From: Gemmatimonadota bacterium
GTDB taxonomy: Bacteria; Gemmatimonadota; Gemmatimonadetes; Longimicrobiales; Gaopeijiaceae
Assembly (NCBI GenBank): GCA_022827345.1
Contig: JAJDTB010000009.1
Coordinates: 62,001-126,000, forward strand
Length of the DNA stretch: 64,000 bases
Reading direction: 5' to 3'
The notes beneath the pieces are model-generated. The model was not told where the DNA came from and made no database searches. It saw only the letters and a list, made by a program, of their open reading frames with translations. The translations under genes and the position numbers were made by a program. Shown piece by piece: positions 62,508-64,000 of the stretch (the first letter of the stretch is position 1; the number at the start of each line of letters is the position of its first letter).

Positions 62508-63062
62508 TCATTGGGCTGCCGCCGCCAGGGCAGCGACGGCCTGCGAGGCCCGGTCCAGTTCCCCGCCGTAGTCCTGAAAGCGAAGTACGCCCTCGGAATC
62601 GAAGACGAAAACCCATGGCGTGCGCGACACCAGCGAGTACTTCACGTCCGAGCGGCTCAGCTCCGGCATGCTCAGAAGCTCGACATCCCAGCCGAACCGC
62701 TCGGCGTATGCGGCAGCGGCCCCCGGAGCGTCTCGCGTGACCGCCAGCGTGCGCGCGCCGGCCATCGCGGGACCGCCGCCGGCGAAGTGCCGGGCCCAGT
62801 CCTCGGCGACGGTGTCCGAGTGCGCGCAGTCGGGGTGAAAGGCGAAGAGCACCGTGGCGGTTCTCCCGGTTTCGGCGAGGCCGAGACGTGTGGGGCCGCC
62901 GTCCGCGGCAAGCCCGGCCAGCTCTCTCACCGCATCTCCAACGGACAGCGGCGGCGCGGATACGACGCTCAGGTCCAGCGGACGCAGGTGGCCGGCGGCA
63001 ACAGACAGCTGCACGGCGACTCCCGCCAGGAGAGCAGCCAGCAGCAGATCACGACGTGTCAT
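62508..63062 (-). CDS. Exported thioredoxin-fold (redoxin/TlpA-like) protein
   Basis: A 184-residue protein with an N-terminal anchor or signal (LLLAALLAGVAVQLSVAAG) and a thioredoxin-like fold: TVLFAFHPDCAHSDTVAEDW, then the cis-Pro region SRTPWVFVFDSEGVLRFQDY. The active site reads DCAHSD, with one cysteine where classic TlpA has CxxC. That suggests peroxidatic or thiol-transfer chemistry rather than a simple disulfide reductase. Start 63062 is chosen for AAGGAAGG 5 nt upstream; the frame is open far beyond. It probably serves the cysteines of the peptide encoded two genes down. Confidence 0.78.
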   Translation of the reverse strand: MTRRDLLLAALLAGVAVQLSVAAGHLRPLDLSVVSAPPLSVGDAVRELAGLAADGGPTRLGLAETGRTATVLFAFHPDCAHSDTVAEDWARHFAGGGPAMAGARTLAVTRDAPGAAAAYAERFGWDVELLSMPELSRSDVKYSLVSRTPWVFVFDSEGVLRFQDYGGELDRASQAVAALAAAAQ

Positions 63063-63137
63063 CCAGTCCTTCCTTTGCATTTGATGACGGATTGCGGGGT
63101 ATACGCCTGTACAAATGCAATTAAGGACTGGGGGTGA

Positions 63138-63154
63138 GGGGTCGATTTGCGACA
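63138..63154. promoter_or_regulatory. GTCG-N5-CGAC motif upstream of the redoxin gene
   Basis: GGGGTCGATTTGCGACA, 16 of 17 bases identical to 59760-59776. It is about 76 nt upstream of the redoxin start, in the 128-nt gap after the sigma factor gene. The shared site suggests common control of the redoxin-propeller-peptide block and the AraC-type gene. Confidence 0.55.
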
Positions 63155-63190
63155 TCGAACCAAAGACGAGAAAAAGGCGCCGGGACCGGG

Positions 63191-63796
63191 TCATCCTTCT
63201 TCCATCCAGTCCTGGATCAGGAGCCGGACCTTCTTCATCCGCCGGAGCCGGTACATCGCCCGCTGCAGGATGTACCGCACCGCCGCCGGTGCGACCCCGA
63301 GAATTTCCGCCGACTCCCGCGTGCTCCGGCCTTCGAACAGCCGAAGCACGATGGCATCGCGTTCCCGGTCCGGAAGCGTTGCGACCGCTTCGAAGACGAT
63401 CTCGCGCTCCCGCCGCGCTATCGCCAGCTCCAGCGGATCGGGCTCGTCGCTCGGCACCTTCGCGACATCGTCCAGCGGCATGGTCCGTTTGCGCCCGCCT
63501 GTCAAGCGGCGCAACCTCGTCCTGCCGACGTTCCTGCTGACCGCGATTGCCCACGCGGTGAACGACCCGCGGTGCTTGAAGGCGTCGAGGCGGTCCAGAA
63601 TCTGGACCCAGCAGTCCTGCAACAGTTCGTGCGCGTCCTCGTCGGTGAGCGCATAGCGCCGAATGGACGCACTGATTCGCGGACTGAGGTCGCGAACCAG
63701 TCTTGTCAGCAGCGTGCGGTCCCGGGCGTGCAGGCGCGCAAGGTCGATCGAGTCGTCGATCGAACGGCGCCCGCGCGCCGGGTCCGCTTCGGTCAT
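63191..63796 (-). CDS. ECF-type RNA polymerase sigma factor
   Basis: A 201-residue sigma-70 family protein with region 2 (HELLQDCWVQILDRLDAFKH, then GSFTAWAIAVSRNVGR) and region 4 (AVATLPDRERDAIVLRLFEG, then STRESAEILGVAPAAVRYIL). The variable linker between them is normal in length. Its ATG overlaps the stop of an upstream, partly visible gene as ATGA. No anti-sigma factor is recognisable in the visible part of that neighbour. It likely drives expression of this locus or a related regulon. Confidence 0.92.
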   Translation of the reverse strand: MTEADPARGRRSIDDSIDLARLHARDRTLLTRLVRDLSPRISASIRRYALTDEDAHELLQDCWVQILDRLDAFKHRGSFTAWAIAVSRNVGRTRLRRLTGGRKRTMPLDDVAKVPSDEPDPLELAIARREREIVFEAVATLPDRERDAIVLRLFEGRSTRESAEILGVAPAAVRYILQRAMYRLRRMKKVRLLIQDWMEEG

Positions 63797-64000
63797 TCCT
63801 TGTCTCTGGGGGGACGCGGCCGGTGCATTCTCAGGGTGGTGCCGCCACGAAACCCCGAGCCGCTCCGCTCCACCTCGTGCTCGCCGTCATGGAGGTAGTC
63901 GAGGATTGCCTGGTCCCACGACAGCCCCGCCTTGGCCACGAGCTCCATCCAGGGACCGTACGCGGTCTCGTCCGGCGCCTCGGTGGTCCCGCTCCAGATC
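63793..64000 (-). CDS. C-terminal end of an unidentified protein coupled to the ECF sigma gene
   Basis: Sixty-eight residues of a frame open to the right edge, with segments YGPWMELVAKAGLSWDQAI and LDYLHDGEHEVERSGSGFRG. It ends HRPRPPRDKE. Its TGA overlaps the sigma factor ATG by 4 nt, so the two are cotranscribed and coupled. The family cannot be told from this fragment. Confidence 0.65.
   Translation of the reverse strand, partial: IWSGTTEAPDETAYGPWMELVAKAGLSWDQAILDYLHDGEHEVERSGSGFRGGTTLRMHRPRPPRDKE

Overview
The window is GC-rich DNA (roughly two thirds G+C by eye) from a Gram-negative, heterotrophic bacterium. The mix of SusC/SusD-type outer-membrane genes, many secreted amidohydrolases and peptidases, six-bladed beta-propeller lipoproteins, ABC permease/M1 peptidase fusions and GTG/TTG starts fits Gemmatimonadota (for example the host-associated or marine uncultured lineages). 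That assignment is inference; there is no rRNA or other marker gene here.

Layout. 1-6016 (+): tryptophan catabolism through kynurenine and CoA-bound anthranilate (enoyl-CoA hydratase end, acyl-CoA dehydrogenase, two-domain aminobenzoyl-CoA monooxygenase/reductase, tryptophan 2,3-dioxygenase, kynureninase). 6021-12758: a secreted M24 peptidase, a ketopantoate reductase, a rhomboid protease, an Xre/RES toxin-antitoxin pair and small metabolic genes. 12942-19739: a barrel-less TonB-plug protein, a three-part secreted CehA-type protein, and an exported amidase whose start codon sits inside a paired palindrome. 19889-24408: an MNT/HEPN pair, two tandem-duplicated propeller lipoproteins and a DUF4143-type ATPase. 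24656-36960: GMC oxidoreductase with its small subunit, a TIM-barrel epimerase, ABC ATPase plus permease/M1 peptidase, a TauD-like dioxygenase, a CocE/NonD hydrolase and a third propeller paralogue. 36981-44410 (-): a Phd/PIN pair, then a HIT / PIG-L / Na+ symporter / GH4 operon in which the PIG-L gene is frameshifted and repeat-loaded. 44582-49383 (-): a SusC/SusD operon. 49824-56693: a CaiD-like crotonase, two amidohydrolases and a CaiC-like ligase. 56801-58722: a divergent ARPP-1/MerR pair. 58777-64000 (-): an ECF-sigma, redoxin, propeller, Cys-rich peptide, membrane protein series followed by an AraC-type regulator.

Three signals are not explained by gene calls. (i) A pair of TGTAA-N8-TTACA palindromes 20-21 bp apart occurs at three loci (18137, 24497, 49597). 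At each, an ATG lies at exactly the same place inside the gene-proximal palindrome. (ii) A 34-bp near-palindrome bounded by TTGTCCGCCA and TGGCCRACAA occurs five times, twice between genes and three times in tandem, in frame, inside the PIG-L gene. (iii) A 70-residue exported peptide with eight cysteines is translationally coupled to a propeller lipoprotein and sits beside a redoxin and an ECF sigma factor. This layout recalls the NVEALA-type peptide loci of Bacteroidota.

All calls come from reading the sequence and translations. No database search, structure prediction or expression data were available.
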